From Puniceicoccales bacterium (GTDB lineage Bacteria; Verrucomicrobiota; Verrucomicrobiia; Opitutales; JAIRLM01), in assembly GCA_031258995.1 (NCBI GenBank), contig JAIRMB010000035.1:1-7831 (forward strand): a DNA stretch of 7,831 bases, in the 5' to 3' direction. Position numbers and translations under genes: made by a program. The notes beneath the pieces are model-generated. The model was given only the letters and a program-made list of their open reading frames with translations. It was not told the DNA's origin and made no database searches. How positions within the stretch are numbered: position 1 is the stretch's first letter; each line of letters begins with the position of its first letter. This document shows positions 1 to 6,457 of the stretch, piece by piece.

Positions 1-1284
1 GGCATTGGGCTTGCGCCAAGCGATTGGCGGGGCGAAATTTTAGAAAAATTTCTTCGCGCCTACCCGGAAAAAGCCCTCCTAAACTCGGGTATTTTCTTGC
101 GACCGCAGGTCCATTCGGACCGTATCCTGCCTCGCTTTCGTGGCCGCCTCACACTGCCCATCGAAGATGGCCTTGGCCGTGCCATCGCTTTTTCGGGTCG
201 TGCGCTGGAAGGCATTACCCATCCGAGCGAAGCAGAGACCAAATATCTTAACTCTCCAGAAACTACCATTTTCCACAAATCATCCGTGCTCTTTGGCCTC
301 GCGAGAGCGCGGCAGGCACTGCGGGAGGGAGTGCCGTTCCTACTTACCGAGGGCCCCCTGGATTGCATTCGCTGCTGGGAATGTGGCCTTCCAACGGCCG
401 TGGCAGCCCAAGGGACGGCCATTACGGCCCAGCACATGGTCAGCCTCCACCGCTACGGCCACGGGGTGGAGTGCCTAATGGACGGGGATCGAGCCGGTCG
501 AGCTGCTGCCCTACGGCTTATCCCCCATGCGCTCCGAGCGGGCATTGGCATCCGATTCCTGCCGCTTCCGGATGGCATAGATCCGGATGAGTTTTTTTTA
601 CGGGAAGGCGGAGAGGGAATTCGGTCTCTGCGAAAACGGGCCCAGTCCCCTGTTGAGCTTTTGGTGGAAGCCCATTTGCCGAGTGGCTCGGATCTGCCCC
701 TGGGGAAGCGGCAGGAGGCATTACGTCAAATTCTGACTATCATCGGAGCGGCCCAATCGCGCAGCGTTGAATGGGAACTTTTGGAAGAGCTCTCCCGAAA
801 AACCGCCATCCCCTTGGATGCTCTGCGGATTGATCATGTCCGCTGGTCTCCCATGGAAACGTTGGAGAACTCCACGCCACGGGTAGACAGCCCTCCGGTC
901 CGATCCAGCGATCACCTCCTTTGGCTTTTTCTTTGTCGCCCGGAGATGCGGCCCGCATTGTCGGAACGGGTTCTTCCGGAATGGCTCGACGGGGACTCGA
1001 CGGGCGATCGGCTGCTGAATTATTTTATCGGCGAATTTGGAAACGGCATCGGTCCAGAAGAGGCGCAGGAGGCACTCGATGAAGGGGACAGGAATTATGT
1101 CCATGGGTTACTATTTTCGGCCATTGCAGAAGAAAATTTTTCCTTCCAATTAGAGCAATGCTTGAGTAATCTTCAGCGGCGCTATGTGGCGCGTCAATTG
1201 GCAGCACTAGGAAATGACGATAGCGAAGAGGCCTCACGCCGCCGAACGGAATTGCGCCAGTCGCTGCTTCCTAATTTTAGCTAA
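1..1284 (+). CDS. dnaG: DNA primase DnaG, 3' part (5' end outside window)
   Basis: Primase makes the RNA primers for DNA replication and works with the replicative helicase at the fork. The frame is open from base 1, giving 427 visible residues against about 600 in the family, so the N-terminal zinc finger and the beginning of the catalytic core are outside. Numbering from the window edge, the core shows FRGRLTLPI at 46-54, the conserved KYLNSPET at 81-88 and F-x-K at 91-93. The Toprim domain follows: LLTEGPLDC at 114-122 with the acidic Glu117, then MDGDRAG at 160-166 with the metal-binding Asp161 and Asp163, and GIDPDEF at 192-198. EGPLDC replaces the usual EGYMDV, a mild substitution that keeps the Glu and Asp. 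Residues from about 285 are divergent and helical, as expected for the helicase-binding domain. The TTG at 97 and the ATG codons inside are not starts, because conserved primase sequence continues upstream of them. Stop TAA at 1282-1284. Confidence 0.95.
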   Translation, partial: GIGLAPSDWRGEILEKFLRAYPEKALLNSGIFLRPQVHSDRILPRFRGRLTLPIEDGLGRAIAFSGRALEGITHPSEAETKYLNSPETTIFHKSSVLFGLARARQALREGVPFLLTEGPLDCIRCWECGLPTAVAAQGTAITAQHMVSLHRYGHGVECLMDGDRAGRAAALRLIPHALRAGIGIRFLPLPDGIDPDEFFLREGGEGIRSLRKRAQSPVELLVEAHLPSGSDLPLGKRQEALRQILTIIGAAQSRSVEWELLEELSRKTAIPLDALRIDHVRWSPMETLENSTPRVDSPPVRSSDHLLWLFLCRPEMRPALSERVLPEWLDGDSTGDRLLNYFIGEFGNGIGPEEAQEALDEGDRNYVHGLLFSAIAEENFSFQLEQCLSNLQRRYVARQLAALGNDDSEEASRRRTELRQSLLPNFS

Positions 1285-1285
1285 T

Positions 1286-1299
1286 ACTATAAGTATAGT
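1286..1299. repeat. Inverted repeat ACTATA-AG-TATAGT just after dnaG
   Basis: Two perfect 6-base arms (1286-1291 and 1294-1299) flank a 2-base centre, starting two bases after the dnaG stop codon. The spacing is too tight for a stable RNA hairpin and no T-run follows directly, so it does not look like a terminator. A near-palindrome of this size fits a dimeric DNA-binding protein better. It also contains TATAAG (1288-1293), five of six matches to a -10 box, but there is no convincing -35 box 16-18 bases upstream. The function is unknown. Confidence 0.4.
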
Positions 1300-1319
1300 G
1301 AGTCGCTGAACATTTTTGT

Positions 1320-1339
1320 CTGTTACAAATATCTAACAG
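1320..1339. repeat. Inverted repeat CTGTTA-8-TAACAG upstream of the large gene
   Basis: Perfect 6-base arms at 1320-1325 and 1334-1339 are separated by 8 bases. The repeat lies 75 bases before the ATG of the large gene. It could be an operator half-site pair or a small RNA hairpin. There is no T-tract after it, so termination is unlikely. The rest of the spacer to 1413 is T-rich, and I find no promoter in it that I would defend. Confidence 0.4.
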
Positions 1340-1413
1340 CGATAGCCAGCCACGGCAATGCGCTCCACGGTTACATATTTTTCTTGCTTTATTTATCTTT
1401 TTCACAACGGAAA

Positions 1414-4400
1414 ATGCCCATGGGAACTTTCGCATATCCCTATCTTTCCCGCCAGTTTTCGTACTTGCTTGAAAACGTCGCACGGGAACGAGGTCTTCGT
1501 TTCAATGAAATCACGCTGCAACGGGCATTCGGTTCGTCCCTAGCTCAAAGGCCAACAGAATTACTTTTTTTTCTGCAAATGGCCCATGAGGCCTCCAACA
1601 CAGAGTCGGGCCGAGTTTGCTTCTTCTATCCGAACGCTGAGGCTTTCTCTAAAATTCCCAGTGAGGCGCTTTTTCACCGTCTGGCGGAGCGATTTCTCGA
1701 AGTCTTTGCTTCCCGTGGCGCCGCCTCGGTCGCGGTTAGTAACGGGACATTGGCAACGGTCGCTTTTCTTTTGCTTTCGTTGTGCTGGCGGGAAGTGATA
1801 AGTTCCATTCCCGTGCTGCGCCGCCACGGGGCATTCCTTGGTTCCGGACAGCCATGGCTAAGTGTCGTCGAGGGAGCTCTTGGCGGCCCTGGGGCCGAAG
1901 TGCCCCAAATCAATGGGTTTGCGCGGTCAGTTTGGACTCAGGCAAGACTATCCCTGCAGATTGTTTCCTATAGACTCTCACAGCGGGCAGATGAAGACAT
2001 TTGGAAAGATTTTTGTTTCGCATTTGAAAATTACGTGCGCGAAAAGCCGCTGGATGTTTTGCACATTTCCCCAGGCGATTTCATCGCCGAGTTGCACATG
2101 TTCTACATGGCAAATGCCTACAATTTTGGCCTGCCAACGGATGCCCAGGGGAGCATGGACTTCCTTGTGGGACAAGACGATCGGGCTCGTACCTTACTGG
2201 CCGAACTTCGCCAGAAGGCGGTGCGGGGCCGGGCGACGCCGTCCAGCGAAGATATGGCAAATAGCTGGTTTGGAGAAATGTATCCACAAATAAAGATGGC
2301 GACGATGGCGGCCTACGTCACGGCTATGCATAGTGGAAGACTTCAGCAGTCTATTACATTTTCCAATCTTTTTGCCGGTTCGATCGTAGTGTCGCAACCG
2401 CACCTTCTTTTGGGCGCGGTGCAAACGGACACACTTGCCAATGGGCTCCGTCCACTCTGTTTTATAAATGAAAATTTTCCAGACTTCCCATTCCTGCCAA
2501 ATGGTGCCTATGGAGCGATATATTTCGCCTTTCGCGAACATTTTTCTGCCGCACTCGCTTCGGTTGGACCGGAGAAAGCAGCCAGCCTGGAAGACTCAAT
2601 CGCGATCGTGCTCGGTTCCTATTTGCTGTGCGCTTGCACCTCTGATCCGATCATTGCAGGACTAATAGCGAAAAAAAGTAACAATTCTAGCGGTGGCCTC
2701 ATCGCGTGCCATCACGAATATTTGCGACGGCTAGAAGCGGTTCTTTCGGTCAGGTCCCTCCCGCCGGTAGCGTCCCCCTATGCATATATGACCATGTGCG
2801 TCGAACCTGATCCCCAAAAGGGCGCATGGAGATTATTTTGCGTTAATTTCATGGATATCGTGCTCATAGATGATGCGCTAAACGCTGCCTTTAGAGCGAA
2901 TGCCTTTGAAACTCTTCTCGCATTTTACCGAGACCATATACGTAGAACACATTCTCGGGAAGCGAATGAGGAAGAAGGAATAGAATTCCTTATCCGCGAC
3001 GGTCGCTTCCGTAAACTTATTACGAAGTTTCACCTGTTGTCGATCGATCGGATGGAAGCGGGTAGCCGCTTTATTATTGCGGCAGGGGCGGTTGTGCCAA
3101 TTGTGGCCGTGAAAAGGTCAGCGAAGTTTACCGCAAGTTTCCAGCCATCGCTTCCCGATGAGACCGCTGCTTCTTTCGGTCTTAGGGCACTTTCAACGGC
3201 AGGGTCGGCGGCCATTCCGATACCGGAGCGACCGCCCAACTATCGTGCGGGAGGAGCTATCCATGCTGGCACCTATCGCTACGGCAATTTGCTGCTTCAC
3301 CTATGGGACAGAGGGGGGCGCGGCGATTGCCTTTTTGCCGTCGTTGCTGGGCAGGATCCTTCCCTGGAATACAACAGCGATAGCACAACACTTTGTCGGC
3401 TAAAGCTTTATTCCCAAGAGATTGCTGACATTGCCGCGAAGCTGGAGACGCTGCTGTCGGCGAGGGCCGAACCTTACGGCGAAGATGTCGTCATCGGCTC
3501 ACGCATACGCGCGATGGTGACTAGGCTAAAGAACGTAAGAAATATGCAATCTTACAACCAAATACGGGCGAACGCCGGTGAATTGGAGCAGTTTGTTGTT
3601 CACGCAAGCGAAGAAATTCTCTGGTATGAATTGGCGCAGGAGCAGCGAATTAGCGGAGATAGCGATGTACGCCGGGCGGCCAACGATCTCCTCACTAGCA
3701 TGCGGGAAGGCGTTGGAAGTGCCTCCTATCGCGATGGCGTCCTAAAAAATGCCAGAAACGTCCTCATTCTACAAATGGCGCGGCATCGCTTCCAGACATT
3801 CCCCGCGTTGGCCGCATCGGCCGAATTGCCCCAGTCCGGAAGACTCGATACGCTTTTTAGCAGGAATATTTATAAAGACGTATTTGTAAGTCGTTTAAAA
3901 TTGGCGCTGGCCAATCCCAATGCCCAACACATCGCAGACCTCTGCGAAACGGGCTACCTGATGGACCTTTTTCTGTTACAGAAATCATTGGCCGAATCGC
4001 CGGATCCACTGGATCGGAGTAACTTGGAAAAAATTTCGGCAGTAGCGAATCGCGATACGACAAGTCATTCGCCGGACGATCGGGTCCTGGAGCTGCGATC
4101 CATCGCGCGGGCAGCAAAAATTCCGTTGCCATGGATAGGCTACGGAGATTTGGCCTACGAAAGCCCATTTGAAGCGAGACTATTTTCCGCGGGTAAAGGG
4201 CTCCGGCTGCAGACAGCCGGTAGAACCTACGTTGAACGTATGCTTACGCCCGGTTTTTGGCGCAACGACGCAACCACCCGCTTGGGCAGGCTCATGTGGC
4301 ACCTTACCCACGGCATTATCCAAGAACACGCTTGGGTTGGCGACTGCGAGCTCGTGACAGTTTGCCGTGCCACCGAAATGCCCGTGTTTTTCATGTCGAC

Positions 4401-4827
4401 CAATGAGCAGCACATGCATTTGGCAGTGCCGCAGCGGGGCGGCGAAGTGGCCATATTCGTTTTGTACGCCGAACAGCCCCCCGAAGACCCGAACCGAGAA
4501 CTGTCCAACGCGCCGTGGTCCACCGACCACCTGATGAATCTGTGGGCTGCCTGTGCTGCAACTGGCTATACGCCGTCGGACAGTGCCTTTGACCTCGTCT
4601 TTGGCGAACTTTTCACCGCCGATGGCGGCGGTCCCCGTGCTCTGAGCTATCGGGAACTTTTGAGGAATCTGGGCAACGATAGGGATCTTCTTGATGCTGT
4701 CATAGAAGAAAATCAGGGTAGAATTATCTCAATAAATGAAGGTTTCGTTCGTCACATCTTCGAAAGCGGCAATTACGTAGGCTGTCTCAACAAAGGCGGC
4801 TCGCACTGGCTTCAACCATCATTGTAA
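1414..4827 (+). CDS. Large uncharacterised protein with OTU cysteine protease-like C-terminal part; candidate secreted effector
   Basis: 1,137 residues from ATG 1414. I prefer this to an in-frame TTG at 1384, which has no ribosome-binding site; ATG 1420 is the alternative, and even ATG 1414 has only a weak ACGGA upstream. I recognise no family for residues 1-610. They are mixed helical, with hydrophobic stretches near 103-124, 296-336, 394-418 and 552-567, but no signal peptide and no clear transmembrane set. From about 620 the chain resembles an OTU deubiquitinase, which cleaves ubiquitin from proteins. It has GDCLF at 637-641 (candidate nucleophile Cys639), then about 335 mainly helical residues, then W974-x-G976-D977-x-E979-L980 and the hydrophobic strand MPVFFM (989-994). 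Candidate general-base histidines are H1039 (spacing like known OTUs) and H1131 in SHW (aromatic neighbour like known OTUs). The usual Asp three residues before Cys is Arg here, and no Asp/Asn follows either His by two. An active enzyme is therefore plausible, not proven. Its codons look more AT-rich than those of its neighbours. Other thiol-protease folds are possible. Confidence 0.5.
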   Translation: MPMGTFAYPYLSRQFSYLLENVARERGLRFNEITLQRAFGSSLAQRPTELLFFLQMAHEASNTESGRVCFFYPNAEAFSKIPSEALFHRLAERFLEVFASRGAASVAVSNGTLATVAFLLLSLCWREVISSIPVLRRHGAFLGSGQPWLSVVEGALGGPGAEVPQINGFARSVWTQARLSLQIVSYRLSQRADEDIWKDFCFAFENYVREKPLDVLHISPGDFIAELHMFYMANAYNFGLPTDAQGSMDFLVGQDDRARTLLAELRQKAVRGRATPSSEDMANSWFGEMYPQIKMATMAAYVTAMHSGRLQQSITFSNLFAGSIVVSQPHLLLGAVQTDTLANGLRPLCFINENFPDFPFLPNGAYGAIYFAFREHFSAALASVGPEKAASLEDSIAIVLGSYLLCACTSDPIIAGLIAKKSNNSSGGLIACHHEYLRRLEAVLSVRSLPPVASPYAYMTMCVEPDPQKGAWRLFCVNFMDIVLIDDALNAAFRANAFETLLAFYRDHIRRTHSREANEEEGIEFLIRDGRFRKLITKFHLLSIDRMEAGSRFIIAAGAVVPIVAVKRSAKFTASFQPSLPDETAASFGLRALSTAGSAAIPIPERPPNYRAGGAIHAGTYRYGNLLLHLWDRGGRGDCLFAVVAGQDPSLEYNSDSTTLCRLKLYSQEIADIAAKLETLLSARAEPYGEDVVIGSRIRAMVTRLKNVRNMQSYNQIRANAGELEQFVVHASEEILWYELAQEQRISGDSDVRRAANDLLTSMREGVGSASYRDGVLKNARNVLILQMARHRFQTFPALAASAELPQSGRLDTLFSRNIYKDVFVSRLKLALANPNAQHIADLCETGYLMDLFLLQKSLAESPDPLDRSNLEKISAVANRDTTSHSPDDRVLELRSIARAAKIPLPWIGYGDLAYESPFEARLFSAGKGLRLQTAGRTYVERMLTPGFWRNDATTRLGRLMWHLTHGIIQEHAWVGDCELVTVCRATEMPVFFMSTNEQHMHLAVPQRGGEVAIFVLYAEQPPEDPNRELSNAPWSTDHLMNLWAACAATGYTPSDSAFDLVFGELFTADGGGPRALSYRELLRNLGNDRDLLDAVIEENQGRIISINEGFVRHIFESGNYVGCLNKGGSHWLQPSL

Positions 4828-4849
4828 TTGGTGTGACGCCCGCAGCTCT

Positions 4850-4867
4850 GGGGAAAGCAAGTTCCCC
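4850..4867 (+). other. RNA hairpin GGGGAA-AGCAAG-TTCCCC after the large gene
   Basis: A perfect 6-bp stem (4850-4855 with 4862-4867) closes a six-base loop, starting 23 bases after the stop codon of the large gene. No T-run follows immediately, but the next hairpin (4872-4894) does have one, so the two may act as a tandem 3'-end structure. The whole loop AGCAAG is complementary to CTTGCT at 4909-4914. Confidence 0.45.
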
Positions 4868-4871
4868 CTGG

Positions 4872-4894
4872 TTTCCGACCGAGGAAATTTTTTT
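4872..4894 (+). terminator. Probable intrinsic terminator of the large gene
   Basis: TTTCC (4872-4876) pairs with GGAAA (4883-4887) around the loop GACCGA, and seven T (4888-4894) follow without a gap. Two G·T pairs could lengthen the stem. The stem is short and only partly GC, so it is weak on its own, but the hairpin four bases upstream and the position 45 bases after the stop codon support a role in ending the large gene's transcript before der. Confidence 0.5.
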
Positions 4895-4947
4895 CGATGG
4901 GTTTTTAGCTTGCTCCCACCACAGTGGCCTAGCGACGATGGCTCATC

Positions 4948-6324
4948 GTGGGGCGGTTCTGCATTGCGCTAGTGGGAAAGCCAAATGTGGGCAAAAGCCG
5001 ATTGTTTAATCGTTTGACCAATTCGCGCGACGCCATCGTGCACGGCAGGCCGGGAGTCACCCGTGACGTCCTGTCGGCAGATTTGCCCAACGGTGCGACG
5101 CTGTTGGACACGGGTGGGCTAGGTCTAAGTGGCGGAGAAACGCCGGCCGAGCTGGTGGCCGCCGTAGAAGCTCAGGTAGATCTGGCACTCGCCATGGCGG
5201 ATCTGCTTGTTTTTGTGCTGGACGGCCGTGCGGGCGTTCTGCCCCAGGACCGAGAAATTGCGGAACGTCTGCGGCGGACCGGAAAAAGAATTGTGGCGGC
5301 CGTGAATAAGGTCGATGGGCCGGATCAAGAGGTGATCGCCTACGAGTGCGCCTCACTCGGATTCGCCGAGGCACCCATTGCCATTTCCGCTGAACACGGC
5401 CGTGGGATTGAAAGGCTAGAGGCCAGCATCTATCGGGATCTGCCTCCACCGACAATCTCAGGAAAAGAGGAAAAGACTCTCACCATCGCCCTCCTGGGGG
5501 CTCCAAATGTGGGCAAATCTTCCATAGCCAATGCACTGCTCGGGACAGGCCGCATGATTGTCAGCCCCATCGCCGGCACAACCCGCGACACGGTGCTAGG
5601 CGATTTTCTCTTTCAAGGCGGCGACGGTCCGCACTCCATGCGTCTCTTGGATACGGCGGGGCTGAGGGCGAACAAAAAAATTTCCTCGCCGGTGGAGTAT
5701 TTCGCCTCCCTCCGCTCCCGCGGAGCGCTGGCCGCGGCAGACGTCGTTTTTTTGATTCTAGACGCGGCCCGCGGGCTTACGGCCTTTGATAAGGTTATCG
5801 CCGAAGAGGTGCGGGAGGCAGGCAAGTGCTTCGCCGTAGCAGTAAATAAATGGGATTTGGCGCAGGATGCCCTCCGGCGGGACGCCCTGCCTACCTATGA
5901 AGACGCCGGCCACTTCCGACGCGAGTTCGCCGACGCCCTTCGGCGGGAGCTATTCGGTTGGCCCGAGCTGCCCCTGCTTTTCCTTTCCGCGACAACGGGC
6001 GAAGGGGTCCGAGCAATCTGTTCCTGCGCCCTAGATCTGCGTCGACGGAACGGCCGACAGATTGCCACCGGCCCGTTAAATAGGTTCTTGGGAGAGCTTT
6101 GCCAGGGCGGCATAGCGGCCCCCGGCGGGGGTAAGCCCTTCAAGCTTTTTTATGCCCTGCAAACCGCATCCTCACCGATAACTATCCGTCTTTACTGCAA
6201 TGATAGGCAGCGGCTAGCCGCCGCTCAGCTGTCCCACCTGCGCCGACGGATCACGGAGCAATTCTCCTTGGGCGGCTGCCCTCTTCGGCTTGATTTTCTC
6301 TGTAAGGAGCGGCGGAGTAAATAA
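4948..6324 (+). CDS. der: Ribosome-assembly GTPase Der (EngA)
   Basis: Der is the double-GTPase factor that acts late in building the 50S ribosomal subunit and is nearly universal in bacteria. The 458 residues carry two complete G domains. The first has GKPNVGKS (10-17), PGVTRD (35-40), DTGG (54-57), NKVD (120-123) and SAE (147-149). The second has GAPNVGKS (184-191), AGTTRD (209-214), DTAG (235-238), NKWD (300-303) and SAT (347-349). A C-terminal KH-like domain (about 360-455) has the typical K-L-F-Y-x-L-Q and a terminal CPLRLDF strand. The length is normal. The start is GTG 4948: an in-frame stop lies at 4930-4932, no ATG lies between, and the protein begins M-G-R-F-C-I-A-L-V-G as Der proteins do. 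No good Shine-Dalgarno sequence is visible. All key GTPase residues are present. The 120-base spacer with a likely terminator suggests transcription separate from the large gene. Confidence 0.96.
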   Translation: MGRFCIALVGKPNVGKSRLFNRLTNSRDAIVHGRPGVTRDVLSADLPNGATLLDTGGLGLSGGETPAELVAAVEAQVDLALAMADLLVFVLDGRAGVLPQDREIAERLRRTGKRIVAAVNKVDGPDQEVIAYECASLGFAEAPIAISAEHGRGIERLEASIYRDLPPPTISGKEEKTLTIALLGAPNVGKSSIANALLGTGRMIVSPIAGTTRDTVLGDFLFQGGDGPHSMRLLDTAGLRANKKISSPVEYFASLRSRGALAAADVVFLILDAARGLTAFDKVIAEEVREAGKCFAVAVNKWDLAQDALRRDALPTYEDAGHFRREFADALRRELFGWPELPLLFLSATTGEGVRAICSCALDLRRRNGRQIATGPLNRFLGELCQGGIAAPGGGKPFKLFYALQTASSPITIRLYCNDRQRLAAAQLSHLRRRITEQFSLGGCPLRLDFLCKERRSK

Positions 6325-6340
6325 TTTTTTGGGCGTTAAG

Positions 6341-6387
6341 TTTTACTTGGCAAGGGAATTAAAGATGGTTGCCAAAAAAAAATTTTT
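6341..6387 (+). terminator. Hairpin with A9T5 tract after der, possible terminator
   Basis: TTGGCAA (6347-6353) and TTGCCAA (6369-6375) form a perfect 7-bp stem with a 15-base loop. After a 2x2 mismatch the stem can continue with TTTT (6341-6344) against AAAA (6378-6381), and five T (6383-6387) follow. This fits a modest intrinsic terminator 16 bases after the der stop codon. The same inverted repeat, or the A9T5 tract, which would be bent DNA, could instead be a protein-binding site upstream of the chaperone gene. I cannot separate these readings from sequence. Confidence 0.4.
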
Positions 6388-6446
6388 GCACCAATGAAAA
6401 AATGCGTTTGAACTACCTGTGCGGGGTTCACTTTATCCACTAAAAA

Positions 6447-6451
6447 CGAGG
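6447..6451 (+). promoter_or_regulatory. Ribosome-binding site CGAGG of the chaperone gene
   Basis: CGAGG lies six bases before ATG 6458 and decides the start. The in-frame GTG at 6419 would add 13 residues but has no such site. A TTGAAC at 6408-6413 could be a -35 box, but no better than a 3-of-6 -10 match lies at proper spacing, so I do not call a promoter. Confidence 0.65.
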
Positions 6452-6457
6452 TACGCT

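Noticed and set aside
60..437. Antisense reading frames across dnaG, der, the chaperone gene and aspS
   Set aside because: They lie opposite strongly conserved genes, have no recognisable motifs and look like by-products of GC-rich codon bias.
1384..1413. TTG start giving a 1,147-residue form of the large protein
   Set aside because: No ribosome-binding sequence precedes TTG 1384, and the extra ten residues are encoded by a T-rich leader; ATG 1414 is more likely.
4792..4824. C-terminal GSHW as part of a Ulp/CE-clan protease
   Set aside because: CE-clan enzymes have the order His, Asp, Cys with a Q-x-x-x-x-C motif after the His; here the chain ends six residues after the His and the candidate Cys lies far upstream, so OTU order fits better.
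1414..4827. Large protein as a broken or frameshifted gene
   Set aside because: The frame is open for 1,137 codons with no internal stop and no frame switch, so it looks intact.
4938..5009. ATG at 4938 as the der start or as a small upstream ORF
   Set aside because: It is in another frame from der and stops after 23 codons with no ribosome-binding site; using it for der would need a frameshift for which there is no sign.
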